Source: Streptomyces griseocarneus
Lineage (GTDB): Bacteria > Actinomycetota > Actinomycetes > Streptomycetales > Streptomycetaceae
Assembly (NCBI GenBank): GCA_003674045.1
Contig: PENC01000006.1
Location: 298,516 to 362,515, forward strand
DNA length: 64,000 nt
Direction: 5' to 3'
The notes beneath the pieces are model-generated. The model did not search any database. It was not told where the DNA came from and was given only the letters and a program-made list of their open reading frames with translations. Positions 1 to 11,272 of this stretch are shown here, piece by piece (the stretch's first letter is position 1; each line of letters begins with the position of its first letter). The position numbers and the translations under genes are program-made.

Positions 1-1
1 A

Positions 2-561
2 GGCGGCCGCGCGGCATTCGAGATCCGGGCCGTGCTCGCCGCGACGCTGGCCCCCTCCTGGGGTGTCTACGCCGGTTACGAGCTGTGCGAGAACACCCCG
101 GTGCGGGCGGGCAGCGAGGAGTATCTGGACTCCGAGAAGTACCAGCTGCGGCCCCGGGACTGGGCCGCGGCCGAGCGCGAGGGCCGCTCCCTGGCCCCGC
201 TGCTCACCGTTCTCAACCGGCTGCGGCGGCGGCAGCCCGCGCTCCGCAGGCTGCGCAACGTGCGCTTCCACGAAGCCGACAACGAGACGGTCGTCGCGTA
301 TTCCAAGCGGGTGGGCGACTCCTGTGTCCTGACGGTCGTCAACCTCGACCCCCACCACACCCAGGAGGCGACGGTCTCGTTGAACATGCCGGAACTCGGC
401 CTCGCATGGCATGAGTCCGTCCCGGTGCGCGACGAGCTCACCGGAGAGACCTATCACTGGGGCAGGGACAACTATGTGCGCCTGGAGCCGGGCCGTTCCA
501 TCGCGCCCGCGCACGTGTTCTCGCTGCGACCGTCCTCACCGATCGGAGGGTCACCCACACC

Positions 562-565
<4 letters not shown>
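2..565 (+). CDS. glgE: Maltosyltransferase GlgE, C-terminal part (5' truncated by window edge)
   Basis: This is the last ~187 residues of alpha-1,4-glucan:maltose-1-phosphate maltosyltransferase, which extends alpha-1,4-glucan using maltose-1-phosphate in the GlgE pathway. The reading frame is open from base 2, so the gene begins before the window and its GH13 catalytic residues are not included. What is visible is the end of the barrel (GYELCEN, then SEEYLDSEKYQLRPRDW) and the C-terminal beta domain. Identification rests on these GlgE-typical segments and on the following treS, pep2 and glgB genes, the standard GlgE operon. The stop codon overlaps the treS start (ATGA at 562), indicating translational coupling. 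Confidence 0.93.
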
Positions 566-2295
<1,730 letters not shown>

Positions 2296-2301
2296 ACCCG
2301 G

Positions 2302-2336
2302 CCCGGGCGCGGCCCGCCACGGCAGGCCCGCCCGGG
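2302..2336 (+). terminator. Possible GC-rich hairpin after treS
   Basis: Arms CCCGGGCG (2302-2309) and CGCCCGGG (2329-2336) lie just after the treS stop. There is no clear T-tract, only a short run of T. It may attenuate transcription between treS and pep2. The rest of the 309-base treS-pep2 gap shows no gene I can support and probably holds a pep2 promoter. Confidence 0.35.
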
Positions 2337-2604
2337 CGGTTTCCTCCCCCGAACCCTGGGCACGCTCCCTACTACGTACGCGCGGACCGCACGGCACGCC
2401 CCGTCCCCCGGGGCGCCCCGGTCCGCCGCCGAGGCCCCCGAGGCCGACAGCACGCACCGCACGCCTCGCACGCGCCGGTCGCACGGGCGGGCTGACCGTA
2501 CGGACGATCCTCGCCCGACACGTCCCGCACCGCACACCGGTGAAAGCCGCAATCCGGGACACTTCTCCCTATCCGTCGTGTGCCCGGGGAAAGGACGCGA
2601 CGCC

Positions 2605-4137
2605 ATGTCGGACGCTGCACCGTCCCGCCGCGGGACCACTCGCCGGGGCGTGACTCCCGCACCGCTGTTGTCCTCGCTCCACGCCGCCCCCACGGACGCC
2701 GTGCGGCGGATGGACGACGAAGCGGGGCTGCTGGGTTCCCTCGTGCCCCTGCTCGCCGAGTGGCTGCCGCGGCGACGGTGGTTCGCGGGCAAGGGCCGTC
2801 CGATCTCCGGCTTCACCCTCGTCTCGGCCACCGAGCTGCTCCCCCACCACACGGGCAGTACGACCCCCGGTCTGCTGCACGTGCTGGTGCGCGCCCACCA
2901 GACCGGCTCACCGGCCGCCGTCCAGCCCGGCGGCCCCGCGCTGCGCGCGGGCGCCGACGACTGCTACCAACTCCTGCTCGGCATCCAGGAAGTGCTCCCG
3001 CCGCACCTCGCCGGGGCCCGCATCGGCCGCCCCACCGGCGGCCCGCTGCACGGCCGCACCGTCTACGAGGGCCTCGCCGACCCCCGGCTCGCGGCCCTCC
3101 TGCTGGAGCGGCTGCGGGCGCCCGGCAGGCTCGGCCCGCTCCGCTTCACCCGCGAGAAGAACGCCGTGATCTCCGCCGGGCTCACCCCGCGGCTGCTCGG
3201 CTCCGAGCAGTCCAACTCCTCCGTCGTCTACGGCGAAACGTACATCCTCAAGCTCTTCCGCCGCGTCAGCCCCGGCACCAACCCCGACCTCGAACTGCCC
3301 CGCGCGCTCGCCGCGAAAGGCTGCGACCGGGTGCCCCCGCCCGCCGCCTGGTTCGAGGCGGAGCTGCCCGGCCTGGAGGCGGAGCCCGTCACGCTCGGCG
3401 TCCTCCAGCCCTATCTGCCCGGCTCCGCCGACGGCTGGCAGCTCGCGCTGAGCGCCCTCGCCGTGCGCGCCGACTTCACCGCCTCGGCACGCGCCCTCGG
3501 GCACGCCACGGCCGAGGTCCACGGCGCGCTCGCCGAGGCCCTGCCGACCGTCGTGCTGCGCCGCCCGCAGCTGGAGCACCTCGCCGCCGCCATGACCCGC
3601 CGCCTGGACGCCGCCGCCGACGCCGTCCCCGTCCTGCGCCCCTACCGGGAGGCGCTGCGCACCGCGTACGAGGAGCTCGCCGCCCTCGGCAGGGCGGGGC
3701 GCACCTGGCACGCCCAGCGCATCCACGGCGACCTGCACCTGGGGCAGGCGCTGCGCACCGCGGCGGACGGCCGCTGGGCGCTCATCGACTTCGAGGGCGA
3801 GCCCGCCCGGCCGCTGGCCGAGCGCTGCCGCCCGCAGCCGACGGCGCGGGACGTCGCGGGCATGCTGCGGTCCTTCGACTACGCGGCGGCGGTCGGCCGG
3901 GCGACCGGCGGCACCTGGTCCCAGCGCGCCCGCGCCGCCTTCTGCGAGGGCTACGCGAGCGTGCGCGGCGACCCCCGCGAGGACCCCCAGCTGCTGCGCG
4001 CGCACGAGACCGACAAGGCCGTCTACGAAGTCCTCTACGAGGCCAGGCACCGCCCGGACTGGCTGCCGGTGCCGATGTCGGCGATCCACCGGCTCGCGCA
4101 CCCCGGCCCCAGGACGCCGGACGGCGCGCCCGTGTGA
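2605..4137 (+). CDS. pep2: Maltokinase (Pep2/Mak)
   Basis: ATP-dependent maltokinase of 510 residues that converts maltose to maltose-1-phosphate, the GlgE substrate. The phosphotransferase-like signatures are IHGDLHLGQAL (catalytic loop) and WALIDFEGEP (metal-binding Asp), both in the last third. The N-terminal region WLPRRRWFAGKGRPI is typical of actinobacterial maltokinases. I chose the ATG at 2605 because AAAGGA lies at a suitable distance upstream; an in-frame GTG at 2578 has no such site. It is followed 56 bases later by glgB with the same orientation. Confidence 0.93.
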   Translation: MSDAAPSRRGTTRRGVTPAPLLSSLHAAPTDAVRRMDDEAGLLGSLVPLLAEWLPRRRWFAGKGRPISGFTLVSATELLPHHTGSTTPGLLHVLVRAHQTGSPAAVQPGGPALRAGADDCYQLLLGIQEVLPPHLAGARIGRPTGGPLHGRTVYEGLADPRLAALLLERLRAPGRLGPLRFTREKNAVISAGLTPRLLGSEQSNSSVVYGETYILKLFRRVSPGTNPDLELPRALAAKGCDRVPPPAAWFEAELPGLEAEPVTLGVLQPYLPGSADGWQLALSALAVRADFTASARALGHATAEVHGALAEALPTVVLRRPQLEHLAAAMTRRLDAAADAVPVLRPYREALRTAYEELAALGRAGRTWHAQRIHGDLHLGQALRTAADGRWALIDFEGEPARPLAERCRPQPTARDVAGMLRSFDYAAAVGRATGGTWSQRARAAFCEGYASVRGDPREDPQLLRAHETDKAVYEVLYEARHRPDWLPVPMSAIHRLAHPGPRTPDGAPV

Positions 4138-4193
4138 GCACGCCGGGCCCATGTGACCGCAAATGCAGAGGCTTCCCAGAGGAGGACCGCACC

Positions 4194-6539
4194 GTGACCG
4201 CTCGTCCCCCGTCCCGTCGACCGTCCCACGAACCCGGGGCCGGCCGCCGCCCCGAGGGCCTGGGCGGAGTGCCCGCCACCTTCCTGCCCGCCCGGGCCAG
4301 GGCCGGGCGGGCCGAAGGCGCGGCCCTGGCCCGCGCGGGGCGCGGCGTGCGCCCCGCGCCCCCGCTCGGCGACGAGGACCGCCGCCGGCTGCTGCACGGC
4401 GCGCACCACGACCCGCACGCCCTGCTGGGCGCGCGCCCGGTGCCGGGCGGCGTCGCCTTCCGCGCGCTGCGGCCGTTCGCCCGCGCGGTGGCGGTCCGCG
4501 CGAAGGGCCTGCACGTCCCGCTGCACGACGAGGGCGACGGCCTCTTCGCGGGGGTGCTGCCGCTGAAGGACGTCCCGGACTACCGGCTCCTGGTGACGTA
4601 CGACGACGCCGAGCCGGAGATCCACGACCCGTACCGCTTCCTGCCCACGCTGGGCGAGCTGGACCTGCACCTGATCCGCGAGGGGCGGCACGAGGAGCTG
4701 TGGCGGGCCCTGGGCGCGCACCCGATGACGCACGAGGGCGTCGAGGGCACCCGGTTCGCGGTGTGGGCGCCGAACGCCCAGGGCGTACGGGTGACCGGGG
4801 ACTTCGACTACTGGGACGGCACGGGCCATCCGATGCGGTCGCTGGGCGGGTCCGGGGTGTGGGAGCTCTTCCTGCCGGGCATCGGCGAGGGCGCGCTCTA
4901 CAAGTTCCGGATCACCCGCCCCGACGGGTCGCACACGCTGCGCGCCGACCCGATGGCGCGGCGCACCGAGGTGCCCCCGGCCAACGCGTCGATCGTGCAC
5001 GTCTCGCACCACGAGTGGACGGACACCGAGTGGATGGCGCGGCGCGCCGAGCGGCCGGTGCACGAGGCGCCGTTCTCCGTCTACGAGGTGCACCTGCCGT
5101 CCTGGCGCCCGGGGCTGACCTACCGCATGCTGGCCCAGCAGCTGCCCGCGTACGTCAAGGACCTGGGCTTCACGCACGTCGAGCTGATGCCGGTGGCGGA
5201 GCACCCCTTCGGCGGCTCGTGGGGCTATCAGGTGACGGGCTTCTACGCGCCGACGGCCCGGCTGGGCACGCCCGACGACTTCAAGTACCTGATCGACGCG
5301 CTGCACCGGGCGGGCATCGGGGTGCTGATGGACTGGGTGCCCGCGCACTTCCCGCGGGACGACTGGGCGCTGGCCGAGTTCGACGGCCGCCCGCTGTACG
5401 AGCACGCGGACCCGGCGCGGGCGGCGCACCCGGACTGGGGCACGCTGGAGTTCGACTACGGCCGTACGGAGGTGCGCAACTTCCTGGTGGCGAACGCGGT
5501 CCACTGGTGCGAGGAGTTCCATATCGACGGGCTGCGCGTGGACGCGGTGGCCTCGATGCTCTACCTCGACTACTCGCGCGCGGAGGGCGAGTGGACGCCG
5601 AACGCCCACGGCGGGCGGGAGAACCTGGACGCGGTGGCCTTCCTCCAGGAGATGAACGCCACGGTCTACCGCCGCTGCCCCGGTGTCGTCACGGTGGCCG
5701 AGGAGTCCACCGCGTGGGACGGCGTCACCCGCGCCACCCACCACGTGGGCCCGGGCGGCTTCGGCGGGCTGGGGTTCGGACTGAAGTGGAACATGGGCTG
5801 GATGCACGACTCGCTGGTGTACGTCTCCAAGGAGCCGGTGCACCGGAAGTACCACCACGGCGAGATGACGTTCTCCATGGTCTACGCGTACAGCGAGAAC
5901 TATGTGCTGCCGATCTCGCACGACGAGGTGGTGCACGGCAAGCGGTCGCTGGTGTCGAAGATGCCGGGCGACTGGTGGCAGCAGCGCGCGACCCACCGGG
6001 CGTACCTGGGCTTCATGTGGGCCCACCCCGGCAAGCAGCTGCTGTTCATGGGCCAGGAGTTCGCCCAGGGGGCCGAGTGGTCGGAGGGGCACGGCCCGGA
6101 CTGGTGGCTGCTGGACCCCTCGTACGCGGCGGAGGCGGACCACCGGGGCGTGCGCGACCTGGTGCGCGACCTCAACCGCGTCTACCGCGCCACGCCCGCG
6201 CTGTGGGAGCGCGACACCGTGCCCGAGGGCTTCGACTGGGTCGACGGCGGCGCGGCCGAGGACAACGTCCTCGCGTTCCTGCGCTTCGCGGCGGACGGCT
6301 CCCCGCTGCTGGCGGTCTCGCACTTCTCGCCGGTGGTGCGGCACGGCTACCGGCTGGGGGTGCCGGGCGGCTTCGCCGGGTGGCAGGAGGTCCTCAACAC
6401 GGACGAGGAGCGCTACGGCGGCAGCGGCCTCGCCTGCCCCGACCCCGTCAAACCGGAGGCGACCCGCCACCACGGCCGCCCGTCGAGCATCTCGGTGACG
6501 CTGCCGCCGCTGGCGACGGTGTGGTGGCGGGGGGTGTGA
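4194..6539 (+). CDS. glgB: 1,4-alpha-glucan branching enzyme
   Basis: A 781-residue GH13 branching enzyme that introduces alpha-1,6 branches into alpha-glucan made by GlgE. It has an N-terminal extension of ~100 residues, a carbohydrate-binding beta domain, then the catalytic barrel with FHIDGLRVDAVASML (nucleophile Asp), VVTVAEESTAWDGV (acid/base Glu) and LPISHDEVVHGKRSL. The GTG start at 4194 is preceded by GAGGAGGA at good spacing; the frame stays open far upstream, so this ribosome site decides the start. It ends the glgE-treS-pep2-glgB operon and is followed by a hairpin terminator. Confidence 0.96.
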   Translation: MTARPPSRRPSHEPGAGRRPEGLGGVPATFLPARARAGRAEGAALARAGRGVRPAPPLGDEDRRRLLHGAHHDPHALLGARPVPGGVAFRALRPFARAVAVRAKGLHVPLHDEGDGLFAGVLPLKDVPDYRLLVTYDDAEPEIHDPYRFLPTLGELDLHLIREGRHEELWRALGAHPMTHEGVEGTRFAVWAPNAQGVRVTGDFDYWDGTGHPMRSLGGSGVWELFLPGIGEGALYKFRITRPDGSHTLRADPMARRTEVPPANASIVHVSHHEWTDTEWMARRAERPVHEAPFSVYEVHLPSWRPGLTYRMLAQQLPAYVKDLGFTHVELMPVAEHPFGGSWGYQVTGFYAPTARLGTPDDFKYLIDALHRAGIGVLMDWVPAHFPRDDWALAEFDGRPLYEHADPARAAHPDWGTLEFDYGRTEVRNFLVANAVHWCEEFHIDGLRVDAVASMLYLDYSRAEGEWTPNAHGGRENLDAVAFLQEMNATVYRRCPGVVTVAEESTAWDGVTRATHHVGPGGFGGLGFGLKWNMGWMHDSLVYVSKEPVHRKYHHGEMTFSMVYAYSENYVLPISHDEVVHGKRSLVSKMPGDWWQQRATHRAYLGFMWAHPGKQLLFMGQEFAQGAEWSEGHGPDWWLLDPSYAAEADHRGVRDLVRDLNRVYRATPALWERDTVPEGFDWVDGGAAEDNVLAFLRFAADGSPLLAVSHFSPVVRHGYRLGVPGGFAGWQEVLNTDEERYGGSGLACPDPVKPEATRHHGRPSSISVTLPPLATVWWRGV

Positions 6540-6544
6540 AACGG

Positions 6545-6582
6545 CGGTGCCCCGCGTTTCCCGAGGGAAGTGCGGGGCACCG
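6545..6582. terminator. Hairpin between convergent glgB and MFS gene
   Basis: Inverted repeat with 11-bp arms (CGGTGCCCCGC at 6545-6555, complement at 6572-6582) and an inner TTCC/GGAA extension. It sits between the stop codons of two convergent genes, so it could serve both strands. There is no strong T-tract. Confidence 0.7.
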
Positions 6583-6602
6583 GTGCTGCGACGAGCGGTC
6601 CG

Positions 6603-8267
6603 TCAGACCTTCTCGGATTCCTTCTTCTCCGTCGTGGCCGGGGCGGCGGCCGCCTGCGCCGCCGCGCGGCGCGGCAGGAGGAAGGCGACGACGACGGTGC
6701 CGACGGCGAGGATGACGGCGCCGACCACGCTGGTGTGGGCGACGGAGTCGGCGAACGCCTTGTGGACGGCCTCGGCGACGGTCTGGGCCTGCTGGGCGCC
6801 CATGGCGGCGGCCTTCTCGGCGCCGACCTTGGGGGCGGCGCCCGTGGCGACCTGCTTGCCGACCTCCTTGGCGACGGCGAGGCCCGCGCCGACGGAGTCC
6901 TGCGCGACGGAGAGCGCCTTCTCGGGGAGCTTCGGGCCACCGGCGGCCGCCGCCTCGGCGGCGGCGTCGGCGAGGTTGGAGGAGTAGGTCTTCGCCAGGA
7001 CGGTGCCGAGGATGGCGATGCCGAGCGAGCCGCCCATCTCGATGGAGGTGCTGTTGACGGCACCGCCGACGCCCAGCTGGTCCTCCGGGAAGGAGCCCAT
7101 GATGGCGCTGGTGCACGGCGACAGGGACAGGCCGATGGCCAGGCCCAGGATGATCAGCGGCAGGACGAAGTCGCCGTACGTCGAGTGCTCGTCGACGCGG
7201 GTGAGCAGCGCGATGGCGACCGTGCCGACCGTCATGCCGAGCGCGACGGTGACCTTCATGCCGAACCTGGGGGTCAGCAGCGCGGTCAGCACGCCGCCGG
7301 CGAACACGGCACCGGCCAGCGGCAGCATCCGCAGGCCCGTGTCCAGCGGCGAGTAGCCGAGGACGAACTGGAGGTGCTGCGTCAGGTAGTAGAAGGCGCC
7401 GAAGACCGCGAGGAAGAACAGCGCGACGGCCAGCGTGGAGCCCGCGAACGCGCGCTGGGCGAAGCGGCGGACGTCGAGGACCGGGCGCGGGTGCCGCAGC
7501 TCCCACAGGACGAAGAGGACGAGGCCGACACCGGCGACGACGGCCGCGACGATCGCGTTGGTGCCCCAGCCGAAGTGCGGGCCCTCGATGATCATGTAGA
7601 TGAGGGAGCCGACCCAGATCACGGACAGCAGGCCGCCCACGTAGTCGATCTTGTCGACGTTGGCCGCCTTGGACGGCGGCACCAGCAGCAGCGCGCCGAC
7701 GATGCCCACGGCGGCGATCGGCACGTTGATCAGGAAGGTCGACGCCCAGCCGTGGTCCTCCAGCAGGGCACCCGCGACCAGCGGGCCGACGGCGATGGCC
7801 AGACCGGCGGTGGCCGTCCAGATGGTGATGGCCTTCGTGCGCTCCTCGCGCGGGAAGGTGGCGGCGAGCAGCGACAGGGTGGCCGGCATGATCATGGCCG
7901 CGCCGATGCCCATGACGGCACGGGCGACGATGACGCCGGTCGCGCTGTCGACCAGCGACCCGGCGACGGAGGCCGCGCCGAAGACGAACAGCCCGAGGCA
8001 GAGCGCGCCGCGGCGGCTGTACTTGTCACCCACGGCACCGAGGATCAGCATCAGCGCGGCGTACGGCACGGTGTAGCCGTCGATGACCCACTGCAGGTCG
8101 GAGCTGCCGAGGCCGAGGTCCTCGACCATGTCCGGGGCCGCCACCGTCAGGGACGTGTTGGCCATGACGATGATCAGCAGGCTGATGCACAGGACGCCGA
8201 GAGCCGCCCAGCGCCGCGCGTAAGGACCGTCCATCTTGTCGACCGGTGTCGACATCCCGAGGCCCAT
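6603..8267 (-). CDS. EmrB/QacA-type MFS drug exporter
   Basis: A 554-residue membrane protein of the 14-helix DHA2 group of proton-coupled exporters. Visible features are many hydrophobic helices, the WVIDGYTVPYAALML segment, GAVGDKYSRRGAL (motif A type) and TAGLAIAVGPLVAGALL (antiporter motif C). The C-terminal ~130 residues include an Ala-rich loop before the last helix. I chose the ATG at 8267 because GAGAGGGGGG precedes it; an upstream in-frame ATG at 8312 would place the coding start inside the operators. It is divergent from a TetR gene and probably repressed by it. The substrate is unknown. Confidence 0.9.
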   Translation of the reverse strand: MGLGMSTPVDKMDGPYARRWAALGVLCISLLIIVMANTSLTVAAPDMVEDLGLGSSDLQWVIDGYTVPYAALMLILGAVGDKYSRRGALCLGLFVFGAASVAGSLVDSATGVIVARAVMGIGAAMIMPATLSLLAATFPREERTKAITIWTATAGLAIAVGPLVAGALLEDHGWASTFLINVPIAAVGIVGALLLVPPSKAANVDKIDYVGGLLSVIWVGSLIYMIIEGPHFGWGTNAIVAAVVAGVGLVLFVLWELRHPRPVLDVRRFAQRAFAGSTLAVALFFLAVFGAFYYLTQHLQFVLGYSPLDTGLRMLPLAGAVFAGGVLTALLTPRFGMKVTVALGMTVGTVAIALLTRVDEHSTYGDFVLPLIILGLAIGLSLSPCTSAIMGSFPEDQLGVGGAVNSTSIEMGGSLGIAILGTVLAKTYSSNLADAAAEAAAAGGPKLPEKALSVAQDSVGAGLAVAKEVGKQVATGAAPKVGAEKAAAMGAQQAQTVAEAVHKAFADSVAHTSVVGAVILAVGTVVVAFLLPRRAAAQAAAAPATTEKKESEKV

Positions 8268-8285
8268 CGGCCCCCCTCTCTGAAT

Positions 8286-8322
8286 TTGCACATGACTGTG
8301 CAACTTACACACCGCTGTGCAA
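8286..8322. promoter_or_regulatory. Tandem TetR operators
   Basis: Two copies of the same palindrome in the divergent gap: TTGCACA-N4-TGTGCAA at 8286-8303 (perfect) and TTACACA-N4-TGTGCAA at 8305-8322 (one change). A further half site TGTGCAA is at 8343-8349. The position between the exporter and the TetR gene suggests the regulator controls both. Binding is inferred, not shown. Confidence 0.8.
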
Positions 8323-8403
8323 TTTACGCCCGTGCTCGGCGGTGTGCAAAATGTGGGCCGAGGGCTGCGCCTGGGCAGTCACCGTCGAGCGGGAAGAGAA
8401 CCG

Positions 8404-8997
8404 ATGACCGGCAGAGCGGGCGCCAATCGACGCCGCATCATGGACGTCGCGCTCGCCGAGCTGCTGCGTGACCCGGACGCGAGCATGGACCAGATCGCCC
8501 GGGCGGCGGGGGTCGTCCGGCGCACGGTGTACGGGCACTTCCCGAGCCGTGACGCGCTGATCGGCGCGCTGGTGGACGACGCCGCGGAGGCGGTGGGGCA
8601 GGCGCACGCCGCCGCGCTGCGCGGGGTCGAGGACCCGGCGGAGGCGCTGGCCCGCTCGATCCTCGCGGTCTGGGAGATCGCCGACAACTACCGGCTGCTG
8701 GTCTCGCTCGCCCAGCGCAGCGTCACGATGGAGGGCATCCGCAAGCGGCTGGAGCCGGTGCGGCACGCGGGCGCGGCGGTGCTGCGGCGCGGCCTGGAGG
8801 AGGGCCGCTTCACCTCGCCGCTGCCGCCGGACGCCCTGGCGTACGTGCGCGAGCAGGTCCTCTTCGGCCTGATGGAGGCGGTCAACGACGGCGCGCTGGC
8901 CCCGGAGGAGGCGGGCCGCTCGGCGGCGGTCACCACGCTGACCGCCTCGGGCTTCCCGGCCCCGGAGGCGGTGGCGCTGGTGGCGCGGCTTCCGTAA
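8404..8997 (+). CDS. TetR-family repressor
   Basis: A 197-residue DNA-binding regulator. The N-terminal helix-turn-helix is MDQIARAAGVVRRTVYGHFPSRDALI, typical of TetR; the rest is the ligand/dimer domain. The ATG at 8404 follows GAAGAGA; the frame is open upstream to 8317 but that stretch lies across the operator half site. Its divergent neighbour is the MFS exporter, so a drug- or metabolite-responsive repressor of that exporter is the simplest role. Confidence 0.88.
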   Translation: MTGRAGANRRRIMDVALAELLRDPDASMDQIARAAGVVRRTVYGHFPSRDALIGALVDDAAEAVGQAHAAALRGVEDPAEALARSILAVWEIADNYRLLVSLAQRSVTMEGIRKRLEPVRHAGAAVLRRGLEEGRFTSPLPPDALAYVREQVLFGLMEAVNDGALAPEEAGRSAAVTTLTASGFPAPEAVALVARLP

Positions 8998-9023
8998 GCG
9001 GTGCAAAGGCAAGCGGCACAAAA

Positions 9024-9058
9024 AACGCGAGGCTCCCCCGGCGGGGAAGCCTCGCGTT
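9024..9058. terminator. Bidirectional terminator
   Basis: Perfect 11-bp arms (AACGCGAGGCT 9024-9034 and complement 9048-9058) with an inner C/G-run extension. An A-run precedes it on the + strand, which gives a T-run for minus-strand transcripts. It lies between the convergent TetR and esterase genes. Confidence 0.85.
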
Positions 9059-9077
9059 CGGCTTTGGTGACGCGATG

Positions 9078-10199
9078 TCAGGACGAGGGGGTCGGCCCCT
9101 CGATCTGCTCACTGATCCACTGGATCGTGCCCTTGCCCAGGTTGCCGGCGTACGAGTTGCCGTCGTGCCGGCCGCCCTGGATCACATCCAGCTTGGTGTG
9201 GACGGGCCCCTTGTTGGCGTTGGTGCCGTCATTGCCGTAGGCGGCGATGAAGCTCCTCACGTCCGGCAGGGTGTGCACATTGCTCTCGTTGGTGCCGACC
9301 TGGTACGCGATATAGACGTCCGGGCCCTTCTTCGCGTTGAGCCGCTTGGCGAGCACCTTGGGGTTGTTCTCGGCCATCTCCGCCTCGTGGCCCTTCCAGA
9401 GGGGCGAGTCGGGGACTATGTCCGGGCCGTTGGCTATCGCGGCCTTGAACTTGTCCGGCTGCTTCAGCACGGCCTTCATGGAGGCGAAGCCACCGGTGGA
9501 GGAGCCCATGAAGGCCCAGCCGTCACGGGACTTCAGGGTGCGGAAGTTCTCCCGCATCAGGTCCGGGACGTCCTCGGTGAGCCAGGTGCCCATCTTCGGC
9601 TGGCCGGGGATGTCACTGGCGTCCCAGTAGATGCCCTTGTCGTCCGGCCCGGGGTTCAGCACCGGCATGGCGATCAGGAACGGCTTGGCCGTGCCGTCCT
9701 TGGCCCACTTCGCCATGTTCTCGATGAAATTGAAGCCGGCCCACCAGTAGTTCGTGCCGTATCCGGGACCGCCGGGGAGGGCGATCATGACCGGGAAGCC
9801 GCTCTTGTCGTACTTCGGGTCGTCGTACTCCTTGGGCGCCCAGACCCAGACCTTGCCCTCGAAGCCGGACTTCTTGCCCTTGTACGTGACGAGGCTGACG
9901 TGCGTGCCGTCGTCCAGGGTCCGCGCGTTCTTGAAGGGCGCCTGCGGGCCGGTGGGCATCAGCGACTTGGAATCCCCCGCCGGGGCGCCCTGCTCACCCA
10001 CCTTGCCGTAGCTGACCGGGTCACCCTTGTCGGTGAACGGGGGTATCTCGTAGTAGCTCATCACGGGCCAGGCGATCAGCCCCAGCGTGACCACGGACGC
10101 CACGACGATGATCCATCGTTTGGCGCGCGAGGCCCGGCGGCGACCTTGGTTCCCGTACGTACCGGGAGGCCCGTAGCCACCGGAAGGTGAATGCGACAA
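9078..10199 (-). CDS. Membrane-anchored alpha/beta-hydrolase (esterase)
   Basis: About 373 residues. A Gly/Pro/Arg-rich cytoplasmic head is followed by one helix (WIIVVASVVTLGLIAW) and an extracellular alpha/beta-hydrolase domain of the esterase D/antigen 85-like group. The nucleophile elbow is WAFMGSSTGGFAS (Ser in GSSTG) and the likely catalytic His is in IQGGRHDGNSY near the C-terminus. The start is uncertain: I favour TTG at 10199, which has GGAG upstream, but ATGs at 10247 and 10304 are in frame with no obvious ribosome site. Substrate unknown. Confidence 0.8.
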   Translation of the reverse strand: MSHSPSGGYGPPGTYGNQGRRRASRAKRWIIVVASVVTLGLIAWPVMSYYEIPPFTDKGDPVSYGKVGEQGAPAGDSKSLMPTGPQAPFKNARTLDDGTHVSLVTYKGKKSGFEGKVWVWAPKEYDDPKYDKSGFPVMIALPGGPGYGTNYWWAGFNFIENMAKWAKDGTAKPFLIAMPVLNPGPDDKGIYWDASDIPGQPKMGTWLTEDVPDLMRENFRTLKSRDGWAFMGSSTGGFASMKAVLKQPDKFKAAIANGPDIVPDSPLWKGHEAEMAENNPKVLAKRLNAKKGPDVYIAYQVGTNESNVHTLPDVRSFIAAYGNDGTNANKGPVHTKLDVIQGGRHDGNSYAGNLGKGTIQWISEQIEGPTPSS

Positions 10200-10401
10200 C
10201 GTCTTGCTCCGGATCTGGATCTGGATCTTTCGGCCTGATGTGCCCATGGGGATGGGCAAACCCAGGCAAGACGTTCCGAATGTCGGGAATGACATACGCC
10301 ACATCCAGAAAAATACCGAACTGTGGCCGGTCGGGCACCTCGGGTGTTATCCAGCCCCTGGCCCGACGTCCTGTATCCCCTGCTTCCCCGCCCGGCCCGT
10401 C

Positions 10402-11271
10402 TCAGACCTCGTCCCGCATCAGCCGCAGGTAGACCACCGAGAACAAAGCTCCCACGAGCAGCAGGAGCAACGCGATGGCCGTGCCGTAACCGATCAAGGA
10501 CTTCAGGAATGCCTGGTCGTACATGAAGACGGGCAGAGTCTGACTCCGGTTGCCCGGACCGCCACGGGTCATGGCCCAGATCAGACCGAATACCGACAGG
10601 GTCTGGAGCGTATTGAGCATCAGATTGGTCGCGATCGAGCGGCGGATCATGGGGAGGGTGACGTGCCAGAAGCGGCGCGGGCCGCTCGCCCCGTCGACCT
10701 CCGCCGCCTCCGTGATGTCACGCGGGATGCCCGCCAGGGCGGCGGAGTAGACGAGCATGGAGAAAGCGGTGCCGCGCCATACATTGGCGAAGGAGACGGC
10801 CAGGATCGGCAGGGTGTAGAGCCAGTTCTGGGTCGGGAGGTGCAGTTGCTCCAGGATCGCGTTCAGCGTGCCGCGGCGGTTGAAGAAGGTGTAGAGCAGG
10901 AAACCCGCGACGATCTCCGGCAGGACCCACGCCCCGATCACGATCATGCCGGTCAGCGTGCGGACGGGCCGCGACGCGCGCCGCATCAGGGCGGCGAGGG
11001 CGAACCCCAGGCAGTTCTGCCCCACGACCGAGGACAGCACGGTGAAGACGACCGTCAGGACCACCGCGTTCCGGAAGCCCTCGTCGGAGAAGGCCCGCCG
11101 GAAGTTGGCGAGCCCGACGAAGGACGCGGACGCCTGGCCCGTGAGCTGGGTGTCGGTGAAGGCGAGCCAGACGCAGTACGCGACGGGCCCGGCGAGGAAG
11201 AGCACGAGGAGGACCGTGGCCGGGGCGAGAGGCAGCCACCGCGCTCCGCGGCGGAGCGGCGCGGTGGCCAC
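10402..11271 (-). CDS. Sugar ABC transporter permease, MalF-type
   Basis: A 289-residue inner-membrane permease of the carbohydrate-uptake (CUT1) family. It has six predicted helices and the conserved EAA loop (EAAEVDGASGPRRFWHVTLP) that contacts the ATPase. Its GTG start sits one base past the stop of the binding-protein gene, so the two are coupled. No second permease and no ATPase follow; in streptomycetes the ATPase is commonly the shared MsiK encoded elsewhere. A MalG-type permease at 30912-31775 is the best candidate partner. Confidence 0.92.
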   Translation of the reverse strand: MATAPLRRGARWLPLAPATVLLVLFLAGPVAYCVWLAFTDTQLTGQASASFVGLANFRRAFSDEGFRNAVVLTVVFTVLSSVVGQNCLGFALAALMRRASRPVRTLTGMIVIGAWVLPEIVAGFLLYTFFNRRGTLNAILEQLHLPTQNWLYTLPILAVSFANVWRGTAFSMLVYSAALAGIPRDITEAAEVDGASGPRRFWHVTLPMIRRSIATNLMLNTLQTLSVFGLIWAMTRGGPGNRSQTLPVFMYDQAFLKSLIGYGTAIALLLLLVGALFSVVYLRLMRDEV

Positions 11272-11272
11272 C

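Noticed and set aside
2580..4193. Long N-terminal extension of GlgB through the pep2 region
   Set aside because: It is out of frame with pep2, Arg/Pro-rich, and a good ribosome site supports the GTG at 4194.
4035..6473. 812-codon minus-strand frame over glgB
   Set aside because: Antisense shadow of glgB with no motif or ribosome site.
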